Below are positions 1 to 6,410 of a stretch of DNA of 7,435 nucleotides, in pieces (the stretch's first letter is position 1; each line of letters begins with the position of its first letter). The position numbers and the translations under genes are program-made. The DNA is taken from the NCBI GenBank assembly GCA_030039005.1, contig JASHQT010000442.1:1-7435 (forward strand). The letters are read 5' to 3'. The notes beneath the pieces were generated by a model, which was given only the letters and a program-made list of their open reading frames with translations, was not told where the DNA came from and did not search any database. The stretch is from Bryobacteraceae bacterium. Lineage in GTDB: Bacteria; Acidobacteriota; Terriglobia; Bryobacterales; Bryobacteraceae.

Positions 1-744
1 TCGTACAAGAGCCTGAAAGAAGCGCTTCTGCACGGCGCACTGGCGCACCGGCTGAAGGTGAACATCCATTGGATCGAATCCGACAACATGCGCTGGCCCG
101 ATTGCGCCCGCGAGTTGGAACAATACGACGGCATCCTGGTGCCGGGCGGTTTCGGACGGCGCGGCGTGGAAGGCATGATCGCCGCGATTCGCTACGCGCG
201 GGAAACCAAGGTTCCGTATTTCGGGATTTGCCTGGGAATGCAGACCATGGTGATCGAATACGCGCGCAATGTCTGCGGGCTGGAGCATGCCAACTCCACC
301 GAGTTCGACCCCGCGGCGCCCGATCGCGTGATTTACAAACTGCGCGAATTGAAAGGCGTGGATGAACTGGGCGGCACCATGCGGCTGGGCGCGTATCCCT
401 GCCTGTTGGCCGAGGGCAGTTTCGCGCGCCAGGCCTACGGCGCACCGGAAATCAGCGAGCGCCACCGGCACCGCTATGAATTCAACCGCGAATACGAACA
501 GGTTTTGACTTCGCATGGATTGCGCATCGCGGGCCAGACGCCGGATTCCGTATACGTGGAAATCTGCGAGGTGCCCGATCATCCCTGGTTCCTCGGCTGC
601 CAGTTCCATCCGGAATTCAAATCCAAGCCCTTGGAGCCGCACCCCCTGTTCTCGGCGTTCATCGCGGCGGCGCACAAGTTCCGCAAGAGCCGTTCCAAAC
701 CCGCTCCGCGCCTGCGGGCCGAACAGTTCACACACGCCGATTGA
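1..744 (+). CDS. pyrG: CTP synthase, C-terminal glutaminase part (5' end outside window)
   Basis: CTP synthase makes CTP from UTP, ATP and glutamine in the cytosol, the last step of pyrimidine nucleotide synthesis. The frame is open from base 1, so the amidoligase domain and the true start lie upstream. The 247 residues seen correspond to roughly the last 250 of a usual 535-550 residue enzyme. The first residues (SYKSLKEAL, then VNIHWIESDN) match the stretch just before the glutaminase domain. The class I glutamine amidotransferase domain shows the PGGFG oxyanion loop (residues 48-52), the nucleophile Cys77 in GICLGMQ, and His203 and Glu205 in QFHPEF, so the catalytic triad is intact. About 20 basic residues after the domain (KFRKSRSKPAPRLR) form a short tail. 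A GTG at 58 opens in frame but sits inside conserved sequence and is not the start. The stop overlaps the kdsA start, which suggests one operon. Identification is secure. Confidence 0.97.
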   Translation, partial: SYKSLKEALLHGALAHRLKVNIHWIESDNMRWPDCARELEQYDGILVPGGFGRRGVEGMIAAIRYARETKVPYFGICLGMQTMVIEYARNVCGLEHANSTEFDPAAPDRVIYKLRELKGVDELGGTMRLGAYPCLLAEGSFARQAYGAPEISERHRHRYEFNREYEQVLTSHGLRIAGQTPDSVYVEICEVPDHPWFLGCQFHPEFKSKPLEPHPLFSAFIAAAHKFRKSRSKPAPRLRAEQFTHAD

Positions 745-1577
745 GCATCGTGGGTTCCACCATCGTTTCCATGGGAGAAGACCAGCCGCTTGAGATCGGA
801 CGCGGCCGGCCGCTGGTATTGATCGCGGGACCCTGCGTGATCGAAAGCGAGGAGCACGTGCGCTTTCTCGCCTGCGAGATCCGCAAAATCGCCGGTCCGT
901 TCATTTTCAAAGCGTCGTTCGATAAGGCCAATCGCAGCAGCGGAGCCTCGTATCGCGGCCCGGGGCCGAAGGAAGGCCTGCGGATCTTGGGCGATCTTCG
1001 GCGTGACGGATTCGCGGTGCTCACCGACATTCACGAGCCCGCGCAAGCTGAAGCGGCGGCCGAAGCGGTGGACGTCCTGCAAATCCCGGCGTTCCTCTGC
1101 CGCCAGACCGATCTGCTAATTGCCGCCGGACGCACGGGACGCGCCGTCAACATCAAAAAGGGACAATTTGTTTCGCCCTACGATATCCGGCATGCGGCCG
1201 ATAAAGTGGCGTCCACCGGAAACAACAATATTTTGCTGACCGAGCGCGGGTCCAGCTTCGGATACAACAACCTGGTGGTAGACATGCGCGGACTCGCGAT
1301 TATGCGCGACTTTGGATGGCCGGTAGTGTTCGACGCCACGCACAGCGTGCAGATTCCGGGCGGCTTAGGCGATGCTTCTGGAGGGCAGCCGGAGTTCATC
1401 CCGACGCTGGCGCGCGCTGCGGTAGCGGCCGGGGTGGACGGCGTGTTCGTCGAGGTTCACGAGGAGCCGGCTCGCGCCCTTTCCGACGGCTCCAATGCGC
1501 TGCGGCTGGACCTGCTCGGCGGACTGTGGGCGAAGCTTCAGGCCATTCACACTCTGATCGCAACTTCCGTGCGATAA
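741..1577 (+). CDS. kdsA: 3-deoxy-D-manno-octulosonate 8-phosphate synthase (Kdo-8-P synthase), metal-dependent type
   Basis: KdsA condenses phosphoenolpyruvate with arabinose 5-phosphate to give Kdo 8-phosphate, the precursor of the inner-core sugar of lipopolysaccharide, in the cytosol. The 278-residue length fits the family. Seen: KASFDKANRSS (57-67), the YRGPG loop, QIPAFLCRQTDLL, VNIKKGQFVSP, FGYNNLVVDMR, FDATHSVQ and the ASGG loop. Cys32 in AGPCVIES replaces the Asn of the E. coli enzyme. With His201, Glu238 and Asp249 it makes the four-ligand metal site known from the Aquifex type, so this is inferred to be a class II, metal-dependent enzyme. The start is uncertain. TTG at 741 overlaps the pyrG stop as TTGA and keeps an N-terminal TIVSMG that resembles the VVSIGD start of E. 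coli KdsA. GTG at 750 and ATG at 771 are alternatives, and none has a clear ribosome binding site. A DAHP synthase is the related alternative, but the ANRSS and FDATHS motifs favour KdsA. Confidence 0.95.
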   Translation: MSIVGSTIVSMGEDQPLEIGRGRPLVLIAGPCVIESEEHVRFLACEIRKIAGPFIFKASFDKANRSSGASYRGPGPKEGLRILGDLRRDGFAVLTDIHEPAQAEAAAEAVDVLQIPAFLCRQTDLLIAAGRTGRAVNIKKGQFVSPYDIRHAADKVASTGNNNILLTERGSSFGYNNLVVDMRGLAIMRDFGWPVVFDATHSVQIPGGLGDASGGQPEFIPTLARAAVAAGVDGVFVEVHEEPARALSDGSNALRLDLLGGLWAKLQAIHTLIATSVR

Positions 1578-1599
1578 TCGGGTACCTAGTAATTACACG

Positions 1600-1605
1600 T
1601 AGAAT
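1600..1605 (+). promoter_or_regulatory. possible -10 promoter element (TAGAAT) before the propeller gene
   Basis: The 45-base gap after kdsA is much richer in A+T than its surroundings and contains TAGAAT, one mismatch from the TATAAT consensus. It lies 18 bases before the GTG at 1623 and 36 before the TTG at 1641. No convincing -35 hexamer is present about 17 bases upstream. The 8-base palindrome GTAATTAC (1589-1596) sits just before it and could be incidental. This is a weak call based on composition and one hexamer. Confidence 0.2.
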
Positions 1606-1622
1606 CTTTTCGCGACACCGTC

Positions 1623-3947
1623 GTGAGTCGGAATGGACCGTTGACCATCCGTACGCGTCTAGCAGATCTCTGTTTCCAGATCGTAAAATCCACAAGCGCG
1701 CGATTCTCCGCCTTGGCGCTCAGCCTCGCAGCGCTGGCCGCCGCCCAGGTGAATGTTCTCAACGTCAATTACGACGTGCATCAGACGGGCGCCAATCTTC
1801 AAGAAACCGCACTCTCACCGCAGACCAACTGGAAGAGTTTCGGCAAATTGGGCACGCTTCCAGTGGATGCGCCAGTATACGCGCAGCCGCTGTACGTCAC
1901 GGGCGTCACGATCGGCGGAACCCAGTACAACGTGGTATACGTTGCCACCATGAACAATAGCGTCTTCGCGTTTAATGCAGACGCGCCGCAAAGCGCCGAA
2001 CCGTTGTGGCAGGTGAACCTGGGCGCACCGGTTCCTTCTGGTTTATACAATTTCACCGATATTCTGCCGCAAATCGGGATTTTGGGAACGCCGGCGATCG
2101 ACGCGGCCAGTCAGGTAATGTACGTCGTGGCCGACACCCTGCCCCCAGGTGCTTTCAGCGATCCGGTTTTCCAGCTCCACGCGCTGTCGCTCGAGGACGG
2201 GCACGAGATGTATGGCGGACCCGTGGAAATCGCGGCCTCCGTTGCTGGCACTGGCGCAGGCAGCAGCAACGGCGCCATCGCTTTCGACGCCTTCTGGCAA
2301 TTGCAGAGGCCAGGCCTGATGCTCGCCAATGATAACCTATACATCGCTTTCGGGTCTCACGGCGATGCGGGCAATTATCAGGGCTGGATGATGGAGTATG
2401 GCGCCTCCACGCTGCGGCAGAAGGCGGTCTACAATAGCGCTCCGAACGGCCGCCAAGCGGCCTTTTGGCACTCCGGCCGCGCTCCGGCGATCGACGGAAA
2501 TGGTAATGTGATCGCCGTCACGGGCAACGGCAATTGGGACGGCGTCGCAAACTTTGGCGAATCGCTGTTGTATCTTTCCGGCGCAGATCTGTCGCTGCTG
2601 GATTGGTTCACTCCCCAAGAGTGGGCTAGTCTGAACACTCAGGACTGGGACCTGGGATCGGCGGGAGCCATTTTGATTCCAGGCCAACATTATTTGCTTA
2701 CCGGCGGCAAGGCCGGAATGCTTTACTCGGTGAACTACGATTCCATGGGTCACCTGTCGGCCGACAATACCGCCACGGTGCAAGGCGTTCAGGTGAATGA
2801 CTGGGGGATTTTCAACATGGCGCTGTGGGAAGGCCCCCCCAACGGCCCGTTCCTCTATGAATACGATCCGGCAGGTACATTGAAAGCTTATCAAATCCAA
2901 AATAATCAGATTAATTCCACGATCTTTTCCAAATTCACTCCGGCAAGCTCGGCGTTGTACGCGGGAGTGTCTGTTTCGGCGAGCGGATCGCAAAACGGCG
3001 TCGTCTGGTTCGTTACCGGAAACGCCAATGCTTCGGACAATCCAGCGACCCTTTACGCGCTGGACGCCACCAATCTAAGCAATCCGTTATGGAGCAGTGA
3101 TACGAATTCCGCGCGCGATCAGCCGGGCGTGTTCACCAAGTTTACGCCGCCCATGGTGGCCAACGGCCGCGTTTACCTCGCCACGCTCTCCAACGCCGTC
3201 GCCGTATATGGAGTTTTGGGCAGCAGCCAGGGAGGGTCCAGCGCGGCGATTTCCGCCGCGGTGAACAGCGCGAGCTTTGTCGGAGGGCCGGTTGCGCCCG
3301 GTGAATTGATCACGATCTTTGGAGCGAACCTGGGTCCCCCGTCAGCGGCCCAAGGCAGCGTGGCGAGCGGCGTAGTGAGCGACACAGTGCAGAGCACGCA
3401 GGTGCTCATCGGCGGAACCGCCGCGCCCTTGTTGTACGTCTCGCCCACGCAAATCAATACGATTGTCCCCTTCCGAGTGAGCGGGACTTCCACGCAAATT
3501 CAGGTCGTCTATCAAGGGCAAACCGTCGCCTCTACCAGCGCGCCGGTCGAAGCCGCGTCTCCGGCGGTCTTTTCGATGAACGGCAACGGCGGCGGCCAGG
3601 GCGCGATTTTGAACCAGAACGGCAGCGTAAATGCGTCGTCTAATCCCGCGGCGCCTGGATCGGTGGTGGCGATCTATGCGACCGGCGCCGGGCTCACCAC
3701 GCCGGCCAGCACGGACGGCGCCGTCACCACAGCTCCGTATCCGAAACCGAATCTCGCGGTATCGGTGACCATCGACGGTTTGCCCGCCCAGGTTCTCTAT
3801 GCCGGCGCCGCTCCCGGTTTGGTGGCCGGAGTATTACAGATCGATGCCGTGGTGCCGGCCGATGCGTACGCGGCGGACTACGATCAAGTGGTGGTGACGA
3901 TTGGCGATTACACGAGCCCCTCCGCGATTATGATGACCGTAAAATAG
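1623..3947 (+). CDS. secreted PQQ-like beta-propeller protein with TIGR03437-type C-terminal domain
   Basis: Predicted exported protein of 774 residues, function unknown. The N-terminus has a basic stretch, a hydrophobic core (FSALALSLAALAAA, 28-41) and an AAA|Q site, so a signal peptide cleaved near residue 41 is likely. Residues about 45-535 look like a PQQ-like (quinoprotein-type) propeller. They begin with NYDVHQTGANLQE, a start common in acidobacterial secreted propellers, and show repeated strand patterns such as VVYVATMNNSVFAFNAD (104-120), VIAVTGNGN (296-304), YLLTGGKAGMLYSV (357-370), VVWFVTGNAN (460-469) and RVYLATLSNAVAVYG (516-530). Residues about 543-774 match from memory the TIGR03437 Solibacter C-terminal domain: AAVNSASF, PVAPGELITIFGANLGP, GAILNQNGSVN, IYATGAG, VLYAGAAPG. 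No PQQ or calcium-binding catalytic set or heme CxxCH motif was recognised, so enzymatic activity is not claimed. The start is GTG 1623 or TTG 1641. Both keep the signal peptide, there is no nearby ATG, and 1641 has weak GGA triplets upstream. Confidence 0.88.
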   Translation: MSRNGPLTIRTRLADLCFQIVKSTSARFSALALSLAALAAAQVNVLNVNYDVHQTGANLQETALSPQTNWKSFGKLGTLPVDAPVYAQPLYVTGVTIGGTQYNVVYVATMNNSVFAFNADAPQSAEPLWQVNLGAPVPSGLYNFTDILPQIGILGTPAIDAASQVMYVVADTLPPGAFSDPVFQLHALSLEDGHEMYGGPVEIAASVAGTGAGSSNGAIAFDAFWQLQRPGLMLANDNLYIAFGSHGDAGNYQGWMMEYGASTLRQKAVYNSAPNGRQAAFWHSGRAPAIDGNGNVIAVTGNGNWDGVANFGESLLYLSGADLSLLDWFTPQEWASLNTQDWDLGSAGAILIPGQHYLLTGGKAGMLYSVNYDSMGHLSADNTATVQGVQVNDWGIFNMALWEGPPNGPFLYEYDPAGTLKAYQIQNNQINSTIFSKFTPASSALYAGVSVSASGSQNGVVWFVTGNANASDNPATLYALDATNLSNPLWSSDTNSARDQPGVFTKFTPPMVANGRVYLATLSNAVAVYGVLGSSQGGSSAAISAAVNSASFVGGPVAPGELITIFGANLGPPSAAQGSVASGVVSDTVQSTQVLIGGTAAPLLYVSPTQINTIVPFRVSGTSTQIQVVYQGQTVASTSAPVEAASPAVFSMNGNGGGQGAILNQNGSVNASSNPAAPGSVVAIYATGAGLTTPASTDGAVTTAPYPKPNLAVSVTIDGLPAQVLYAGAAPGLVAGVLQIDAVVPADAYAADYDQVVVTIGDYTSPSAIMMTVK

Positions 3948-3975
3948 ATCCCTCATTTTTCCTCCAATCACCTGC

Positions 3976-3981
3976 TATCAT
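3976..3981 (+). promoter_or_regulatory. possible -10 element (TATCAT) in the gap before the OPT gene
   Basis: The 58-base gap between the propeller gene and the transporter holds TATCAT 24 bases before the ATG at 4006. No recognisable -35 hexamer is placed correctly. A T-run (CATTTTT) follows the upstream stop without a preceding stem, so no terminator is supported here. Read-through from the propeller gene is equally possible. Confidence 0.15.
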
Positions 3982-3985
3982 TGTT

Positions 3986-4003
3986 GATCCCGTGGCCGTG
4001 ATC
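3986..4003 (+). other. imperfect hairpin immediately before the OPT start codon
   Basis: GATCCCG and CGTGATC can pair as a 7-base stem with one mismatch around the loop TGGC, ending two bases before the ATG at 4006. It occupies the place where a Shine-Dalgarno sequence would be, and no purine-rich site is present. If formed in the mRNA it could affect initiation, but short GC-rich stems arise easily by chance. Confidence 0.2.
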
Positions 4004-4005
4004 CC

Positions 4006-6048
4006 ATGAGCGCACAACCCAGCGACCCAACCTCCGCACAGCCGCGTCATCGCCCCTTCGTCCCGCAGAGTGTGCATATGCGGGAGTTCACGCTGCGCGC
4101 CCTCCTGCTGGGGCTCGTCATGACCGTGATTCTGGGCGCGGCGAACGCTTACCTGGGCCTGCACGCGGGCATCACCATCGCCGCAACGTACCCGGCGGCG
4201 GTGATCGGCATGGCGGTTCTGCGCACCATGAACGGATCGGTGCTCGAAGAAAACATCGCCCGGACAGCCGGATCTATCGGCGAAGCTGTGGCGGCCGGGG
4301 CGATTTTCACGCTGCCGGCGTTCCTCATCTCCGGCGCGTGGCCTTCTTTCTCGCCCAAGGACGCGTACTGGAAATCGACGGCGCTGATGATCGTGGGCAG
4401 CATCCTCGGCGTGCTCTTCGTATCGCTGTTCCGGCGCGTCATGGTTGAGGATCCCGAGCTGCCGTTCCCGGAATCGGTGGCCGCCTCGGAAATTCACAAG
4501 GCGGGACGGCGCGGCGCCGAAGCCGCGAAATATCTGTTCTACAACTTGGGCCTGGGAGCGCTGATCCAATTTCTGGCCGAAATCCAGCTCTTCGCCAACG
4601 ACAAGGATTTCATCCTGCACGTGGGGCAATTGGGAAAAAGCGGCGTCAAGCTGGGCTCGGCGCAGCAGGCGCTAAACGCGGGCGGCGTGACCCTCGCCTC
4701 CGGCCCCACGGTCAGTCCCGCCTACATTGGCGTCGGCTATATCATCGGGCCCGAACTCGCCGCGCTGAATTTCGCCGGCGGTGTGCTGGCGTGGGGCTTT
4801 CTGGTTCCCCTGCTGATTTTCTTTCTCGGACCGCAGCTCCACACGTTCTTGCCGGCGGGGGCCTCGGATGGCTCCTGGATCGGCTTGATCAACGCGGTTT
4901 GGCGTTATATCGTGAGGCCCATCGCGGTGGGCGGCATGATGACCGGCGCGGTCTACACGCTGTTCCGCATGCGCAACGGCCTTTTCGACGGGCTGAAGCG
5001 CGCGGTCTCCGATCTGCGCGCCACCGCGCAACCGCAGGAGTTGATTCGTACCGAACAGTACATGAGCTCCAAGGTGGTGTTCGGGCTGATCGCGGTGATG
5101 TTCGTCTGCATGATCGCGCTCTACGTCTTTTTGTCGAATCAGGCGGTGGGCGGCGTGGTGGCGTCCATTGTGATGCTGCTCATCGCGTTCTTCTTCGCCG
5201 CGGTCTCGGGATATTTAGTCGGAACCATCGGTTCGACCAACAATCCCATCTCCGGCCTGACGCTCACCACGCTGATCATCGCCGCGCTGTTGATGGTATC
5301 GCTCGGCGTCTCCGGGCCGGGCGGCGTCGCGGTGGTGCTAGGCGTCGCGGCCGTGGCCTGCGTTTCATCCGCTGTGGCGGGCGAACTGCTTCAGGATTTT
5401 AAAGTCGGGTACATTTTGGGCGGCACGCCACGCCGCATCCAGGTGGCCGAGCTGATCGCCGTAGTGGTGGCCAGCGCCGCCATGTATTTTCCGCTCTACA
5501 TTCTTCAGGCCGCGAACATCAAGGAAGGCGGCATAGGATTCGGCGATCCCAAGCTTTCGGCGCCGCAAGCCGGGCTGATGGCCACGCTCGCGCAAGGCAT
5601 CGTGGGCGGCGACATGCCCTGGCCATTGGTGGTGGTGGGCGTCATGTTCGGCATCGTCATGATCATGGGACGCGTCAAGAGCCCGATGCTGGTGGCCGTG
5701 GGAATGTACTTGCCGATCAACACCACGTTCGCGATCTTCCTCGGCGGCGTGTTTCGCTGGATGACGGACTCCATGCGTAAGCGTACCGGCCTGAACGAAG
5801 CGCAATCGGCGCGCGTGGAGAACGTGGGCATCCTCACCGCTTCGGGCCTGATCGCCGGCGAAGCCTTAATGGGCCTGGTGATCGCGACCTTCCGCTTCTT
5901 CGAATGGCCACTGCCGGTGATCTTCAAGGAGCCTTCGTATCTGATCGGAGTGCTGGTGATTTTGCTGCTCGGTGCTCTGCTGATTCGCCTGCCGCTTTCG
6001 AAAGCCGGAAGTCCCGATGAACCCGCACCGCCGCACGCCATGATGTAG
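4006..6048 (+). CDS. OPT family oligopeptide/metal-chelate transporter
   Basis: Predicted inner-membrane secondary transporter of 680 residues, matching the length of bacterial members of the OPT (oligopeptide transporter) family, which are distantly related to plant YSL metal-chelate carriers. After a proline-rich cytosolic leader, hydrophobic segments run through most of the protein, for example about 29-51, 56-72, 94-111, 124-141, 177-195, 238-275, 302-320, 356-376, 380-406, 416-456, 480-501, 540-555, 567-583, 608-632 and 645-662. Motifs seen are GLHAGITIAATYPAAVIGMA near the start, VEDPELPFPESVAASEIHKA (147-166), GSTNNPISGLT (409-419), DFKVGYILGGTPRRIQ (464-479) and YLPINTTFAIFLGG (568-581). 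Family members import peptides or metal-bound small ligands with protons. The substrate here cannot be read from sequence, and no peptidase or siderophore gene is adjacent. ATG 4006 is chosen as the first in-frame start after the gap; ATG 4078 (residue 25, MREFTLR) is an alternative lying closer to the first helix. Confidence 0.93.
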   Translation: MSAQPSDPTSAQPRHRPFVPQSVHMREFTLRALLLGLVMTVILGAANAYLGLHAGITIAATYPAAVIGMAVLRTMNGSVLEENIARTAGSIGEAVAAGAIFTLPAFLISGAWPSFSPKDAYWKSTALMIVGSILGVLFVSLFRRVMVEDPELPFPESVAASEIHKAGRRGAEAAKYLFYNLGLGALIQFLAEIQLFANDKDFILHVGQLGKSGVKLGSAQQALNAGGVTLASGPTVSPAYIGVGYIIGPELAALNFAGGVLAWGFLVPLLIFFLGPQLHTFLPAGASDGSWIGLINAVWRYIVRPIAVGGMMTGAVYTLFRMRNGLFDGLKRAVSDLRATAQPQELIRTEQYMSSKVVFGLIAVMFVCMIALYVFLSNQAVGGVVASIVMLLIAFFFAAVSGYLVGTIGSTNNPISGLTLTTLIIAALLMVSLGVSGPGGVAVVLGVAAVACVSSAVAGELLQDFKVGYILGGTPRRIQVAELIAVVVASAAMYFPLYILQAANIKEGGIGFGDPKLSAPQAGLMATLAQGIVGGDMPWPLVVVGVMFGIVMIMGRVKSPMLVAVGMYLPINTTFAIFLGGVFRWMTDSMRKRTGLNEAQSARVENVGILTASGLIAGEALMGLVIATFRFFEWPLPVIFKEPSYLIGVLVILLLGALLIRLPLSKAGSPDEPAPPHAMM

Positions 6049-6081
6049 CGGCCGATAACATAGTGGCCGCAACCGCGCCCA

Positions 6082-6096
6082 CAGACGCTCCGTCTG
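6082..6096. other. short perfect hairpin (CAGACG-CTC-CGTCTG)
   Basis: A perfect 6-base inverted repeat with a 3-base loop lies 33 bases after the OPT stop. No T-run follows on either strand, so it is not a classical intrinsic terminator. It may protect the 3' end of the transporter mRNA or be a chance stem. Confidence 0.3.
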
Positions 6097-6120
6097 ACAG
6101 TACAGGGGAAGAAGGATCGG

Positions 6121-6163
6121 CCGCCAGGCGCACGCGGCATCTGTGTGTCTGGCGGTTGATTTT
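6121..6163 (+). terminator. candidate intrinsic terminator after the OPT gene
   Basis: CCGCCAG (6121-6127) and CTGGCGG (6149-6155) form a perfect 7-base GC-rich inverted repeat. It could be extended by two G-U pairs and is followed by TTGATTTT on the plus strand. The position, 73 bases after the OPT stop and before a gap, fits transcription termination. The 21-base loop is longer than usual and the T-tract is interrupted, so the call is tentative. Confidence 0.35.
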
Positions 6164-6182
6164 GCGCCCTGTGCCGACGGGG

Positions 6183-6329
6183 CTAGTTTGAATTTTTCCC
6201 TGGGTGCAGCAACGTCCACGCTAAGACGGTGTAGATAACAACAGATAGAATGAAAAGCCACCACGGGTGAAACAGGATCGGGAAGAGGAAGAACAACACA
6301 ATGAGCAACCAGAACCGTCCGATCGGCAT
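6183..6329 (-). CDS. possible small two-helix membrane protein, unrecognised
   Basis: A 48-residue reading frame on the minus strand, not recognised as any family. From ATG at 6329 it encodes a short basic start (MPIGR), a first hydrophobic stretch (FWLLIVLFFLFPILF, 6-20), a tight HPWW turn, a second hydrophobic stretch (LFILSVVIYTVLAWTLL, 25-41) and a polar basic tail (HPGKNSN). That layout of two helices with a Pro/Trp turn and flanking charges is what a real small membrane protein would show. The DNA at 6181-6360 is about 48% G+C against roughly 60-70% in neighbouring genes. Alternative in-frame starts are TTG at 6344, with a weak AGG upstream, and ATG at 6404, with GGGG upstream. The latter would leave only six bases before the divergent gene at 6411. 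The frame stays open further upstream, but that part is antisense to the next gene and charged, so it is left out. It could be a chance ORF. Confidence 0.4.
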   Translation of the reverse strand: MPIGRFWLLIVLFFLFPILFHPWWLFILSVVIYTVLAWTLLHPGKNSN

Positions 6330-6410
6330 AGCAACGATACGCAAATAGCATACCTGAACAGTCCTTGCGCCGTGCTGCGGCGGCCGCGCGCGATCCTTTA
6401 CCATTAGATA

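Noticed and set aside
58..744. A complete short glutaminase gene starting at GTG 58
   Set aside because: The frame is open from base 1 and the residues before 58 match CTP synthase, so the gene is simply cut by the window edge.
579..1082. Minus-strand ORFs over pyrG/kdsA (579-1082, 728-1030)
   Set aside because: They cover conserved catalytic regions of both plus-strand genes and their translations resemble nothing known.
2337..2993. 218-residue minus-strand ORF inside the propeller gene
   Set aside because: It is antisense to a continuous, motif-bearing plus-strand frame and has no recognisable domain or start signal.
1623..3240. PQQ-dependent alcohol dehydrogenase
   Set aside because: I saw propeller-like strands but no vicinal disulfide, catalytic/calcium-binding residue set or heme motif, so only a PQQ-like fold is claimed.
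3928..4629. 233-residue minus-strand ORF over the OPT gene start, and similar minus-strand frames at 4672-5031, 5365-5805 and 5505-6140
   Set aside because: They are antisense to a well-supported membrane transporter. Their translations are rich in Arg, His, Asp and Gly, as expected for shadows of GC-rich coding DNA.
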